A DNA stretch of 64,000 bases from Monocercomonoides exilis (GCA_001643675.2 LSRY02000036.1:167501-231500); one strand, 5' to 3'; shown: positions 44,367-57,146, counted from the stretch's first letter. Made by a program: numbers and translations. Notes: generated from the sequence alone by a model not told the origin.

Positions 44367-45279
44367 AATTTTTTGTGATTTTGTGTCACAAATATTTATA
44401 ATGGCACACTTATTATCACAATAGTTGATTTTTCTTTAAATTAATTGTACCATAAACAATGCAAGCACAAAATTCATAACTCTTTTAATGACAAATGATA
44501 TAAAAGGATTCTGGAGAATAAACAAAATTTGTGTGGATGATTTTTTTGAATTTCATTTGAACATTTCAGTAAAATAACGGAATTATCTTTTTATTTGGTA
44601 AATTTCGATACAATAAAAAACAGAATCTTCACAGGGTCTTTTTTATAAGCAAAATGTAAGAAATTCTTTTCAAACGAAAGTCAAAACCAATGTCGAATTT
44701 TTTTTTCTGGAAAATCTGGTATTTGAATGAATTTAATTAATAATAAATTATAAACAGGCATTATCTTTTAGAAAAGTGACAACAGATCAAATACTTGAGG
44801 TACAAAAGTGAATTATTTTTAATTCAGGAATCCTGATGTTTCAAGTTTTTCATATTTTCACAGAGATGTTTGTTTGTTCATTACAAACCTTAGAACATTA
44901 AAAAAAAAAACTATTTTTTGACAAAAAAATATTTATGGTGTGCGTATAAACCCTCACATTTTTGTTCAAAAAAATGTTACATTAGAATTAACTTCACAAA
45001 TCAAATTTATAAAATTTTCGAAAATTGATAAAAAAAAAATTTTTTTTTGAATATCTATCAATTCTTTTATGGTTGTTTTTCCCACATCTTCATATAGAAT
45101 CTTTAAAAAAAAAGTCGATTTCAACACTCTATTATCAATTTTCTTAAATGGATGAAATGAAAAAAGAAAAGATCATTATTAACAAATATCAACGAAATAG
45201 TTATTAATATCAACAAAGAGCTTTTCAAATGATTTCCAAAGGAGAATAAACAGAGAAAAATGAAAGGACATGTTCTTTA
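44367..45279. other. intergenic region, AT-rich
   Basis: Upstream flank of the cyclin gene grading into transposon-derived sequence. No gene seen; terminal repeats of the neighbouring DDE element were not identified. Confidence 0.45.
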
Positions 45280-47737
45280 TAAGTTGAAGAAGAAGAAAGA
45301 TTGAAAGAAATATTTGTTGATTGGGATGATGTTGTTTCTCAGCAAACAATTATAGACATCCCCATTAAAGAATGTTTTTCATAGAAAATTATTGCAATTA
45401 ATTAATTATTTTAAAGGCAAGGAGAATACGTAATAAACGTTCAGAAAAATCAGATGGATTAGCTGAGGCTCCAAGTTAGCAATGGGTGTACGGTTTTCTT
45501 TCAAGGCACAAACTTTTCAAAACAATTCACCCAATTAAATTGGGCCATGCTCGACTCAGATTATCTTTGAAAAGCAATATTCTTTCGTTTTTTCTTCTAT
45601 AATGGAATTAATGAAACAAAAAAAAAATATTCTTCGTTGATATTTCATTTGGATGAAACCAGCTGTCAATCATCGGACAAAAGTTTAAACTTGAGAGTTG
45701 TTTCAAGAAAATGCCCATTCATTTTATTTTAAAGAATATCTCCTCTCTATCGTTTCACACTTTTTTTTGTCAGAGCAGATGGATTCCGTCTGCCAACTCA
45801 TCTCCAATTTCCTCATAAATATGAAAAAGAGATATGAGAACAGCGGAGCAAAGGCAGTTTCATGTTGCACATATCACAAAAAGTGTGGATAACAAGATTG
45901 TTTTTTGAAATAATAATGTTGGAACATGTTCTCCCATTCATGCAGAAACAACATCAAAATGTGATCAAAATAAATCAATATTTCCAAGAAAGGCAAGAAC
46001 AAAAAATTAGAAAAAGAAAAACAAATAATGAACAAGAATAAGAACAAACAAGGAAAACATTTATCAAAAAAAGGATATTAAAGGAGTGAAGTTCAATTTC
46101 AGAGTCAAGAAAAATAATAGCGCAACATTCATTGATGATACAAGATTGACCACAAATTCATTCACGTGATGAAAATACATTGGGAAATGATAAATCCTTT
46201 TCCAATTCAAACATTTCTGTAACTTGCAAAACGTAAAGAAAATCTGCTCATGATTGTGCTCCGATTTCAAAGTCTCTGGATCATGAATCAACGAAAACTG
46301 CAATTTCTGCTTTATGCCATTCCATTGAATTTCAACCTTTGACTTCAATCTTTCCATAATCAAATTCTCAACACATTTCATCTTCAGATGATCAAAGCAA
46401 GGACACTGATTGAATAACTAATTATTCACACAAAGATCCACTTTTAACCTTTCCAGAAGACATTTGGGGATATATATTTCACTTCAGGCATTTTCATTGA
46501 AAAATTATGCACTTTTCATTGACTTTTTGAGATCAAAAAACACAATAAAAATGGGTTTATTTTTTGATATTTGTGAAATGTTGGAAAACTTGATATTTTG
46601 ATTTCAACAATGCCTGTGTGCAGATATGAAAATCAAATTTATTTTGAAATCTGAGAAAGAGAAACAAAGTTATGAGTGAAGCAATTTTTCAATGCTTCGT
46701 GCAAAAAAAGCTTTAAAGTCCGTATTTTCCCCCATTTCTTCGTACTCATGCATCTTATTTGATCATGATGATTACGACGAATGCAATTGGTGGTTGAAAG
46801 AAGACACTTTAATGAGAGATTTTCAACAAAAAGGGTCAAAATGTGTTGAAAAATAAATATTACTGCAATAATGAAACTAAATTTGTTCATCCTGCTCTTG
46901 TTATTCTTGATGGTCAATCATCCAGACGGAATATGAAACTTTGGAAACAATTTACTTCATTAGGCATTGACGTTGAAGTAATTCCAGTACACAAATCACA
47001 TATGCTGCGGCTTTTAACTTAGAGACCAAATGTTGCACAAAAAAGTTAACTCAAAAAAGTGAAAAATGAGCGATTAATAAAAATATTGAAAATAGTTTTT
47101 TTGCTTTTTGAAAGTGTGATCACTGATAATTCATTAATCGCTTCCATTTCCAAGAAGATAAGGCACAGGTTTATTGTGGGTGAAATAACAACTCCATCGA
47201 TTGCACATGTTCTTGATTACACACAGGATTCTTTGCCACAGGGAGTGAAGCCAGCCAAGAGCACAAATAGCTGGCAAATATCAGGAAAATGCATCACTTC
47301 TTGTGACTTTTGCAAAGAATGGGAATCATATGAAAAAGAAAAAGTTTCATCAACAGCAGATTAGGAACAAAAATTACAGACAGAAATCACACATTGAGAT
47401 TTGTAGGATGAAAATGAGGATTGTGAAAAGTGGGTTAAACAACGATAGTTTGCCTTTTCTGAAAAAGAAAGTTTGAAGACCAAAAATATTTTTTACAGAT
47501 TCAAACAAAAACAAAAAATGATACACATGTCGAAGAGGAAGAAACAGTGCTCGCAAATTTTTTGGAAGGGGACAACAACATCGTTAATGAACAGTTGTTC
47601 CATTCATCGAAACATGCAAAAACTGTTTAACTTGGAAAATTTTCTTTCAATTCAGATGACAGCAATTTTGAGCATAAAAGTTCCGAAACTGATTTGTCCA
47701 CTTGTTTTTATTCTTCGATGCAATCATCAAGGAAATA
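45280..47737 (+). pseudogene. decayed DDE (pogo/Tigger-like, DDE_1) transposase with an insertion
   Basis: Pieces in three frames follow the order of a DDE_1 transposase. EEERLKEIFVDWDD is from the DNA-binding region; QWVYGFLSRHKLF corresponds to HWVrgFlkRh; IFHLDETSCQSSD contains the first catalytic Asp (family FN.DETG). Then ADGFRLP, and after a gap of about 850 bp HPALVILDGQSSRRNMKLWKQF (family pillilDGH.SR.N, second Asp), IDVEVIPVHKSHMLRLL (family v.l.PpHTSH.lQPLD), TPSIAHVLDY and an acidic tail VEEEETVLANFLEGDNN. Many stops and frameshifts are present. The gap (about 46030-46885) contains copy B of the dispersed repeat, so another element seems to have landed in the gene. Short ORFs on either strand in this area are shadows or fragments. 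Confidence 0.65.
46480..46735 (+). repeat. dispersed repeat, copy B
   Basis: Same blocks as copy A (TTATGCACTTTT, GATCAAAAAAC, TTTGAAATCTGAGAAAG, AGTTATGAGTGAAGCAATTTTT, AAAGTCCGTATTTTCC) without the poly-T expansion. It lies inside the interruption of the DDE transposase pseudogene. Confidence 0.7.
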
Positions 47738-50700
47738 AATTCAAATACATTTTAAACAGGGAATAATCATATCGAGTTTTTTTCAAACTTTTTGTGGCAA
47801 TATCCGATTGTGATTATTTTCGATTTGATATTTCACAGAAAAAAACAAAAAATTAATTTATTCTTTAATTAATTTCAGGTCAATTTTTTAAATTTTGGAA
47901 ATTCTACAAAAAACACTTTTTTCTATTGAAACTATAATTTTCGTAATTAATATTCATTTTTTGAACTTATTTGAACAAATTATTGAAAAATCGTGAAACA
48001 TAAAATTTTGATCAAAAAACAGCTTTCTATAGAAAATCTTACCAATTATTATGAAAAATATGATTATATTTATTTCGCTCTGTGAATATATGCGATGGAA
48101 AATGGAGGCCTTTGCAACAAGGAAATTTCAAGCTATGTGTGTCGGTCGAAAGAATTTACTTGTGTTGTTTTTTTTTCGTGTGAAATTTGAAAATACAGCC
48201 ATTCGCAGTGACCTTTCTAACAACTTAAACTTTTCACTTGCATCTGAACTTCATTCTGACTTCACACTTTTGAAAAATACATCCTTGTGAAAATGAGAAA
48301 TCAAGTTTATTTCTTTCAAGAATTTATTAATTCTGAAACATCAATCAAACAAGCTTTCAACAAAAAGGAAATAAAAAAATAAAAACAACTTGATTTTCAT
48401 TTGCCGCACGAGAGGATGTGGAAGTGACAAAGAGAAGTAATTGATTCAATAATTCACCCAAGCCATTTACAAAAGTTGTGAATAAAAGAGAATGTCCTAA
48501 ATAATTTTTTTTTGTTAAAAGAAAGACAGCACTGAACTGCAAAAGCGAACTGTTCAGAAAAATTTTGTTGCATTGTAGCTCATCTGCTTCAAGCAGCATC
48601 AGATTATGATTTTCGGCACAGACAGTTTGAAGAGATAGAGGATGATTGAACAGATTAATCACAATCAGGGGCGTCTGGGACAGCAAGACAACAGACGAAA
48701 ACGACGTGCGAGCACAATAATGAGAAAAAAGTGGACAATCTTCAGAACTAATAAAGCAGTTCTTCGCTGAGAGATCTTTTGAGTGGTAGCTGATACACTA
48801 ACGTCGCTTCTTGTGAGTGCATTTAAAAAATTCCAACTTTCAACAAGAACCTTTCTCTGTCTAATTCAAAAACAAACATATTGAGCACAGCGATGATCCC
48901 GCCTCACCTCAGCAAGCTGTCCAAAAAGTTGTTAGTAGAAATGGAGCAATTAATGAGATATTTTCCGCTTTCTCATTTGGATATCAATAATTATTGTGCC
49001 AGTAAAGAATGCCTTCCAACTCGTTTTTAAAGAGTGAATATTTTTCAATGCATCAAAAAGCTTGGCAAAAGGAGTTGTTTGCGATAAATGCCCCGTTGCG
49101 TTCTGCTCTTCCTAAAAGGAAAAAAAGCTCTTTTGCTTTTGATCCTTATTTTCCATCAGAGACTTTGTCAACTCCCTCTAATCCTTTTCATCTTCCTCCT
49201 TCGAGCTCTTCTATGCAAATTCTGAACCCAAAATGATGCAGATGAATCACACAATCTCATACGTTGCGAAGATTGGAGCGTCGATGTTAGACTCAATGCT
49301 TGATTTGAGTTTATGCTTGAAATCTTCGCATCAGAGTGTTTTGCCCTTCACCGCAACGGAGAAGATTGACCTCATGCCTGAAGGTGTCAAATCATTTGTT
49401 GCATGTTCCTCATCTGATTATGGGTGCCAAAATAGACTTGCTTCTCAGAAGACAACGTGTGTGATGTTGAAAGAATACACATCATTAGGAATGGCAAGCG
49501 TTTTTAATTCTGGTTGAAGCTCTCGTATTTATACAGGAGAAGCAGATGCCGATGAAGAAGAAGGAGAAGAAGCAGCTGATGAATGCACATGTTTTAAATG
49601 ATTGGGCGTTTTAAATGTTTTATTCAGTGAAAAGCATAACGTACATCACCTGAGAATGAGATGAAATGTGTTGTGAAATGGGATTGTCACAATTTTCAGT
49701 TGAACGAGATGGTCAGATCTCTCTTTTTAACGTGAAAGATATTCAGAGAAAATTTGAAGAATATTTGTGAAATGATTTTAAATAATGTGATTATTGAAGT
49801 GACGAATGGAAGTTACAAAGCAATGCATTCAAAAATTCGAAGTTTGAGATGAATTTTCTGAGGTTATTTCGTTAATAACGTTTCTCATTTCTGCAAAGTC
49901 AGCTTTATTCCTTTTATTTATCTCCTTCATTTTTCAGCAATGAAATGTTATCAATCTGAAACATTAAAGAAAATTTACAAAAGTGATGGGCTGATTATGT
50001 CCTCCTTTAATTCGAGTGGAAAAACACAAAGAAACAGTGGATTGAATCAGTAACTCACAAACAATATCATGCCATCCCTATTCCATCTCATGCAAGTTAC
50101 AAGCTGCTGCATCTAAGCCGCATTGCGTTAAACTCTGTATCAGCTTCAGAGAATCTTCGGATAATGGATAATTTTCTGACCGCGAAGAATACAGATGAAA
50201 GCTCGAATGAAAAAATTACAGTTTTTGTGATGTTGATGAAGATTCGTAAAAGAATAAAACCTGTTAGTGAAACGAAAACAGGAACGGAAGCGACATTGAA
50301 ACAGAGATAGAAAACGGATTGCTCTAATACATTCTCATGCGAAAAGTCAGCAGGCAAGCTTTCTCAAACAAAAATAAATCATCTTCCATTTCCTTTTCTC
50401 CTTCTCCCTCTTCATTCTGTCGTCACGCAGCAACCCGCATCTCCTTTCATTTTTTTCCTCTCTGAGTCTCTCTTTCTCGCTCTTCTCTCTCTGAATCTCC
50501 CTCTTCTTCCTCTTCTTCCTCTTCACTTCTGACTCCACAAAACAAAGTGGTGAATAACAGCGAGGCAGCGCAAACATTTTGAAGGAGAAGAAAGGACTTC
50601 TCCGCCTCTCAGCCGGATGAAAAGACAGCAATTCATCTTTAACCAATGGAGAATCACTGATTTCATTCAACTGCCACATCATTTCTGCTATTTGGGATGG

Positions 50701-52544
50701 CTGAACAGGCTGCTTGGCTGCTTTTGAACATCCGTAATGCTTCTCAATGTCTGTTCGCTCGGAAATATCCGATAGAAAGATATGAAAGAAATAGTGAACT
50801 CGTCGCAAAGACCGTCTTTCGGTTCGTTGATTCGAGTGCTTCCACATGGAATTTTAAGAAAAGGTGTGATGAATATTGTAGCTCATTTTATAACATGGGA
50901 ATGGGGAAGTTTTTTTCTGATAGCAGAGGATCATGAGGAGGTGGTTTGTCTTTTTTAATGAAGAGTGTGGTGGATGGAATTAAAACTGAAAATGAGAAGA
51001 CTGATTAATCTTGAGTGAATGAGATAGAAATGGACTAGCAGAATTTGAAAAACTTGTGATTTTCTTTGAGTTTGACTCATATTCTTAGAGCGACAGTCAT
51101 GGAATGAATGAACCGATAAGTTGCAAGTTTGTGGAAGAAGAAGTCGAAACATTCAAACTCTAATTTTTCTGCTCAAGTATCTTCAGAGGAGGAGGTTGTA
51201 CACAACTTTTGGAGGCGCCATGGGAGGAATCAAATATGAATCTGTGTGAAATACTTTGAAATTTACAGTAGTATATTAAAAGAAATGTTAAATAGAATAA
51301 ATCGAAGACACATAGATAGAATATTATAAAAATAAAATTGGACTACCATAAAAAGATAAAAAACATTTGCACCAACAAAGTTATTTCCTAATATTTGCTT
51401 TGTGTTTGATGTTTATATGGTTTCTTTCTTCTTTCACTTTCATTGCTTTTTGGCTGATGATTCCTTTCCTTCATCACCTTATTTTCCAACACTTTTACTT
51501 CAGTCTTTTCTCTTTTTTCTTCACTTCAGACTCATGTGCAGATAAAATAAAAGAAGATTTAGAAGAAGTGCCATAATCGTCAACTGGCAGAGAAGAGAAT
51601 ATTCAAGAGTGATCAACGATTGCAGTTGACTTTTTTTTTGCATGTTGAAGTATGAAGAAATGTTGCGCTTCTTGAAGAAGAAAAATAGGAAAAGAAAATG
51701 TGAAATAATAAAACAAATGCCATGAAGATAGTTCTTTTTTTTTTTCTTCTTCATTTGACAACGTTTTCTCCAATATCTTTTTCAAAATCCTTGACAGCTT
51801 CATTCTCAAATTCAAATGTCATAAAATTGCATAAAATTCTTTGTTGCTCATGAGTGTCGCTTTTCCCTTTGCTTAACATATTATGAGCAATTTTTCCTTT
51901 TTCAACAATGAATTTTATTCTCAAATTTCCACAGGCAATAGCAATCCTTCGTCTTTTGGATAGAAAATTCGATTTCACTTCTTTATCTATTCATCTCATA
52001 AAAAAATAAGAACAAAGATTTTTTCAAACGTTTCAAAGGCATTCTTTAGTTATTTGCTAAAGAATTGTGTTTGTTAACAAAAATAAAAACAAAATCTGGA
52101 ATGCTTCTTTCTTGTTTCACTGAACAATGTGAAGATGAACAACGTGAAACGAATGCAAATTAAATCTCAAGCATGCTATGGATTTTAGCTCAAATGATTT
52201 GTAAATTCAACAAGAATTAATCAATTAACTTCGATTGTTTTTTTTCTTTTTTCAATCAGAATTTTATTTTTTTCATAATCAAAATAAAAAACAATTTCAT
52301 TTATTGAAAAAAAAATTTTTTTTTATAAAATACATTGCTTATCCGTTCGACATGTTGATCTTTCGACTAACTGATTTTTCGAAAAACTGATCTTTGTCGT
52401 TCGACTGATATCGACAAAGATCTGTCGAAAACCCATCGAAATTAAATTTTCAGTAATTTTTAATAAAGAAATAAATTATTTAAAAAAGTTATTGATTATC
52501 AAATGCAATATTTAATTTTTTTTTTTTTAAATATATGGGGGAAA
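47738..52544. other. long region without convincing genes
   Basis: 4.8 kb of AT-rich DNA. Frames with somewhat protein-like composition occur at 48357-48686 (-), 49009-49236 and 49233-49517 (+), and 50097-50357 (-), but they are short and interrupted and I recognise no family. Most likely eroded mobile elements or dead genes. TCGA-rich sequence near 52350-52440 is unusual in base composition for this region. Confidence 0.4.
50347..50847 (-). CDS. doubtful hypothetical protein, 166 residues
   Basis: ATG-initiated frame MWKHSNQRTERRSLRRVHYF... with a Lys/Arg/Glu-rich C-terminal half (VKRKKRKKREIQREK). It has no family, no partner exon and no neighbour context. It may be a remnant; kept because the frame is long for AT-rich noncoding sequence here. 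Confidence 0.2.
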   Translation of the reverse strand: MWKHSNQRTERRSLRRVHYFFHIFLSDISERTDIEKHYGCSKAAKQPVQPSQIAEMMWQLNEISDSPLVKDELLSFHPAERRRSPFFSFKMFALPRCYSPLCFVESEVKRKKRKKREIQREKSEKERLREEKNERRCGLLRDDRMKREKEKRKWKMIYFCLRKLAC

Positions 52545-52790
52545 ATATGGTCTTTCAAGCATTTTATGCCTAAAGCATGAAAAAATTGCTTCGCTCAAAA
52601 CTTTTGACCGCTTTCTCAGATTTCAAAATAAATTAGATTTTCATATCCTTTAACAGGTATCGTTGAAATCAAGACAATTCGTATTCCAACATTTCACGAA
52701 AGTCAAATAATAGAATTATTTTCATTGTGTTTTTTAATCTCTAAAAGTCAATGAAAAATGCATTATTTTTCAATGAAAATTCCTGATGTC
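52545..52790 (-). repeat. dispersed repeat, copy C (inverted)
   Basis: Reverse complement of copies A and B: CTTTCTCAGATTTCAAAATAA, CGTTGAAATCAA, CCAACATTTCACGAA and AGTCAATGAAAAATGCAT are the landmarks on the + strand. Confidence 0.7.
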
Positions 52791-53197
52791 AAATGTTTTG
52801 TCCCATATCAATAAAATCAACAAAAAATGAACAGTTAAAAAAAAAATCTTTAAAAATTTCAAATTCAAAAGTTTTGAAACTGCCTTGTCGTTCGACTTGT
52901 TGAAGTACTTCGTGAAAAGTCTGTCTGTCGCAAAGGACTAGGAAAATGAATGAAAAACAGGACAAAAATATTGGTGCAAGGAAAAATGTGACAACAACAG
53001 ATATTGATATGATTCGATGTGATTATATCTATTTTTTTTATTGCATATATTAAAAATGGTTGTCACATGGAATTATTTCCGGTCGGATCATACCCATTTG
53101 CAACAACAACAACAAAAAAATATTGACAACTTGGAGAATTCAAACTGAAAGTTCATCTCATTTCAGCCAAATCCATTTTCCTTTGATTTAATAAATA
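52791..53197. other. AT-rich flank of the DIRS-like element
   Basis: No gene. It includes TCGTTCGACTTGTTG near 52890, similar to the TCGA-rich patch at 52.35-52.44 kb. Confidence 0.4.
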
Positions 53198-53425
53198 GGG
53201 TCAACTATTTGATGGGACGTTTTTGCTTATTGGCACTTTTTATGTTTGAAGCTGCCAATCAACAAAAAATCTCCAATGAATTTCAACACATACACCACAC
53301 TTTTTAACTTGTTTCAGCAGATACTTTTTAAGTTTGTTTTTATATTTTTATTCATTAGTCATTGTGAAATTTCGTTTTTTTGCAAATTTTAAAAGTCACT
53401 TTAACCAGTCAACCAGGCATCTCAC

Positions 53426-53984
53426 AAGAAATTGATGAGTTGTTTTGAATAGCATAAACTATTATCTATATATTTTTATATTCTTTTTTTTTCATAAACA
53501 CTTTTTTCTTGTTTTTTTCACATTTCATTTTTTTAACAACATTCTGACATAAAACCGATTATTTCTTTGTTTATATAATGAAATGATAAAAATAAAAATA
53601 TGACATGAAAAACAAATACATTATTAATAATGAAGTGTTGAAAAAATAAAACATTCTCATTTTCTATTTGTCAAGAATTTAACTTTGTAACAAAAGTTTA
53701 ATCGAAGATCAAAAACAATTTGAACAATTTGGCTATTCAAGATAAATAAAAAAAAACAATGTTTCATTTTTTCAACACATTATTAATAATGTATTTGTTT
53801 TTCATATCAAATTTTTGTTTTTATCATTTCATTATATAAACAAAGAAATAATCGGTTTTATGTCAGAATGTTGTTAAAAAAATGAAATGTGAAAATATCA
53901 CGAAAAAATTGTTTGTAAAAAAAAAAGAATATAAAAATATATAGATAATAGTTTATGCTATTCAAAACAACTCATCAATTTCTT
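53426..53984. repeat. left 559-bp palindromic terminal repeat
   Basis: Begins AAGAAATTGATGAGTTG and ends with its reverse complement. Arms of about 210-220 bp flank an asymmetric centre (about 53650-53765) containing TTGTCAAGAATTTAACTTTG. The left arm differs from the other three arms near 53492-53520. Confidence 0.85.
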
Positions 53985-54350
53985 AAAAAAGAAAGTGCTT
54001 CATCAATTCCTTCTCTTGCTTGAGAGAATCAATTTGTTGGATGATGAAGCTATCATTACTACCACAGTGTGCGTCTTCTTCTTTTTGTTGTTATTTTTCT
54101 CCTTTTTTGATTGTGATTATGTTCGAATATTGAATTGTTCTCCAAGTGACTTCCGTTCCTCCATCTCCTCATCAGGCTCATCCACTCTGGAATGGAATTT
54201 AACAGTATCTTTAGCTTCTTCCTCCCTCAAACATGGCTTCATCAGGCACTTCTTGTCCCTCAGTACCATCCCAGATTCCATTGCTCGTCTATCATTATTG
54301 TTCCTCTGGTCTCTTTCTTGTCTGACACAAGCCTTGCCACCATCTTCGGC

Positions 54351-55676
54351 TCACAGCTTGGTTGCTAACTCTTCACTGGGAACGTTCATAGTTGAGGCAA
54401 TCACTTTCCCCAAGGTTGAAGCAAGATTGGTCTTCACATAATGCTTCACCAAAGTGTCTGTTCTAGGGGAAAGACTGGCAAACTTCGCAATCTGAGTTGG
54501 TGGAATTCCAGAAATCGTTAGCGTTGAAAGTGTTGCAGCCTTTATTGAATAAGGAGTAAAATGGCTTGGAATTCCTGCTTCCTTCAACGTCTCCTTTGCC
54601 AATCGTCTAATTCCTTCCACTGTTAGAGGATGAAAAGTTTCGGTATTTAAAAATAATTTATTTCCATCTGGTTTTCTTTTCTTTATCTCTTCCCACAAAA
54701 CTTGAATGGCCGAAGCTGGGCAAATTGAAGGGTTTTCATTTAAAAAAGGAACTGCAATCTCTGTTCGATTTAGCGATGTTTTTAGCCTTGTGTCTAGATA
54801 TATTCCTTCCTGCTCGAATCTTGCTCTTTCCATATCCACTCTTTCCAACTCTGTAAACCTGCACGCAGTGAATAGCATTGTGAGCACAATGGCTTTCATT
54901 GTTAGATGTTTGAAACTCAAGCTCTGATTTTCTCCAAGATTAGAAAAGTATGTCAAAATGGTCTTTGGATTCCAGATCTCTTGAATCTTTTTCTTTCATG
55001 TCATCTCCGTTCTTCTAAACCCTCTGAACAATATTTTTATTATAGGAATATCCCCCAAATTTGTGTAGAAAACCAAGCTTGTGAAGAATGAGACCGCTGA
55101 GCGGATAAGTTGCAAACATGACAGTTTCATTCCATTGTCTTAGAGTGTAATGAAAATACTCGAACATCGAGCGGCCCATTCATGAATATCCTCTGGAATT
55201 ATGCCCATATCACTCTTTTCCCACTGTTCTCCAAAATGCGCGAAGCCGAATAAATATCCATCCCACGTCGACTGAGCAATTCCCGATTTGCACTCCTCTG
55301 CCAATGAAACTGGGAAAGATCTCTCTTTTAACGCCCTTCTCCACCAGCTCTCTCCTTTCTCTCTGGTGGATTGATCAATATGACTCTCAATCTGCCTGGA
55401 GGGAGACATGCACGTGTGTTTGTCATTGATGGCCCCTTTCTTAACACTGTTCTCAGACTCCTCCATTCGAATGTCCGATGATGTGTCTTCTCCAATAATA
55501 CATCCCAGTTCTACCCCTTCCAGTTCGGCAGGAGTAATACTACTGGTGCTCTCTCCTTCTGTGCCTTCCGAATCGTCATTGGAATCAGTGGAATTGGGGG
55601 GTGTGCCAGAACGCACTCGTTCTTCCATGGATATGCAAGACCATCTTCTCCCAATGGGCTTCCTATTCCGCACCAA
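54351..55676 (-). pseudogene. DIRS-type tyrosine recombinase, two in-frame stops
   Basis: One frame, interrupted by TAA at 55140-55142 and by a TGA further on. The N-terminal half has the SAM-like domain (FPVSLAEECKSGIAQSTWDGYLFGFAHF). The C-terminal half has the catalytic domain: CRFTELERVDM (first Arg of R-HxxR-Y), HFTPYSIKAATLSTLTISGI (box II; its Arg is Lys here), IAKFASLSPRTDTLVKHYVK (catalytic Tyr). In DIRS elements this enzyme integrates a circular DNA copy without target duplication. The missing box-II Arg together with the stops implies loss of function. Confidence 0.7.
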
Positions 55677-55900
55677 CGCTCAACCTTGTGGTTGTGTTGA
55701 GCTGCAATGGCGTCCAGTGTCGGAGAAACTTGAAGCACCTCCAGAATCTGAGAGAGATCTTCGTCCGTAATGCTGTAGTCTCCTGCTCTTTCCAGGCGGG
55801 ACAAAGCATCGGCTCTTGTGTTCTGCAATCCGGGGAGATGAACTGCTCTCAGGACTATTTTCAGTTTCTCCTTCAATGTCCATATCCTTTTCTGCTCCAC
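55511..55900 (-). pseudogene. RNase H end of a DIRS pol gene
   Basis: WTLKEKLKIVLRAVHLPGLQ, then NTRADALSRL, is the characteristic end of the DIRS RT/RNase H region, followed by a conserved linker that ends LLLPNWKG. An in-frame TAG follows and the same frame then continues as NWDVLLEKTHH, as expected in intact relatives. It overlaps the recombinase frame by about 165 bp. The upstream part, where RT should be, is missing. Confidence 0.6.
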
Positions 55901-55957
55901 GGGATATCGACTCCTGTTCGTTTTTGTTCTTCTAATATCATCTTGAATTCCTGGATC

Positions 55958-57067
55958 TTAAGTTGGTTGAGAAGCAACGCTCCGTCTCTGAAAAGCACTT
56001 GGCTGAGAGATTTTCTGGCTTGTTAACTCTTCCACATGGCCTGCACTCCTCTGCTTATCAATTTCTCTCCTCCGATTCGCTTCCATGCCGAGATAAACAA
56101 TGCTGTTCTTCCTCCTATCTGCCTCCAATACTCTGTCTCCTTGTGAACTAGCTCTAAATTGTTGACGCCCCCTTAGTCTCCTGCTCCAACCGCTCTGGCT
56201 CCTCCTTCTTCCGAATTGCTGCCTTCTTGCGAGCGCTGAGGACCGGGGGGATCTCCGAAAAAACCGCGGGTTAGGACGAGGAAGGGGATAACTTAATCTT
56301 CTTAGAAGTGAATCTGGTTGTTCTCTTGCAGAAGGCTGAACTCGTGTTAGAGGAAATGCTGGTCTTTGGAAACCTCCTTCAAAATTAGCTTCTTGTCTTG
56401 CTTCTCTGAGAATCAGTTCCTGTCTCTCTGTGAGGATTCCCGTTGAAGCGTCTGCACTCATTAATGTGGCAGCCCTGAAACCAAACCTGTTTTGAATTCG
56501 AACCGTTCGTGCCTCTTGAAGCGCCTTGGTAATCAAAATCAAGATGTCAGCCAGTCTTTGCTTTGCACCTTCCTTTGAAGTCTGTATTTCGGCTAAGCCT
56601 ATGAGTGCAGCTTTAATTGCCTGGAAAAGATAAATCTCCATCTTGTAACCCGCCTGATCTAACGCATCGTTAATCCAGTTCTTTGTTCTCTTGGAAGCGG
56701 GTGGTTCTTGAGATAACAATGGGCAAAAAACCTGCGTTGAATACTCCCCAACAACATCTTGGACGGATCTTGGGGAAATCCTTAGATCAAAAATTGAAAT
56801 ATTCGGCGTTTGTCCGAAAATGTCCTCAAACTCCTGACAAATAAGTTGTGATATGTCTAAGAAATCATCATTCTCCTTTCTGTCAGCTAAAGGGGTCAAC
56901 TCCTGTGCTAAGCCTTCCGATGAAGAAGGTGAAAAAATTGAAGAGGAAGAAAAGATGTTAGGTTGTGACAAGGTCCCTGGTTGGCTTTGCGCCCCACTGT
57001 GCTGCATTGCAGAATCAGCCGACGGCGTAAGTCCAACAATCGGAGGGAATTGCGAAGCAGACATCAT
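55958..57067 (-). CDS. gag-like ORF1 of the DIRS-like element
   Basis: 369 residues from MMSASQFPP, starting just inside the right terminal repeats. A middle helical region (FDLRISPRS, WINDALDQAGYKMEIYLFQAIKAALIGLA, RLADILILITKALQEA) is followed by an Arg/Gln/Ser-rich basic part (RRQQFGRRRSQSGWSRRLRGRQQ), typical of nucleic-acid-binding capsid-like proteins of such elements. The last 60 residues (YLGMEANRRREIDKQRSAGHVEEL) resemble the RT-to-RNase H junction rather than gag, so an internal deletion may have fused ORF1 to late pol. A single TAA separates it from the RNase H frame. Confidence 0.65.
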   Translation of the reverse strand: MMSASQFPPIVGLTPSADSAMQHSGAQSQPGTLSQPNIFSSSSIFSPSSSEGLAQELTPLADRKENDDFLDISQLICQEFEDIFGQTPNISIFDLRISPRSVQDVVGEYSTQVFCPLLSQEPPASKRTKNWINDALDQAGYKMEIYLFQAIKAALIGLAEIQTSKEGAKQRLADILILITKALQEARTVRIQNRFGFRAATLMSADASTGILTERQELILREARQEANFEGGFQRPAFPLTRVQPSAREQPDSLLRRLSYPLPRPNPRFFRRSPRSSALARRQQFGRRRSQSGWSRRLRGRQQFRASSQGDRVLEADRRKNSIVYLGMEANRRREIDKQRSAGHVEELTSQKISQPSAFQRRSVASQPT

Positions 57068-57146
57068 TGATCAAATGTGGCGACTGACCCATAGATTGTG
57101 GCGTCTCTCAAACAAGAGAAGGAATTGATGAAGCACTTTCTTTTTT

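Noticed and set aside
46064-46917. Minus-strand ORFs 46064-46381 and 46639-46917 as genes
   Set aside because: They lie in the insertion inside the transposase pseudogene, overlap the dispersed repeat or its flank, and have no protein-family features.
48357-50936. Short ORFs on both strands as real genes
   Set aside because: Fragmented, no family resemblance, mostly non-ATG starts; listed only as a low-confidence region and one doubtful ORF.
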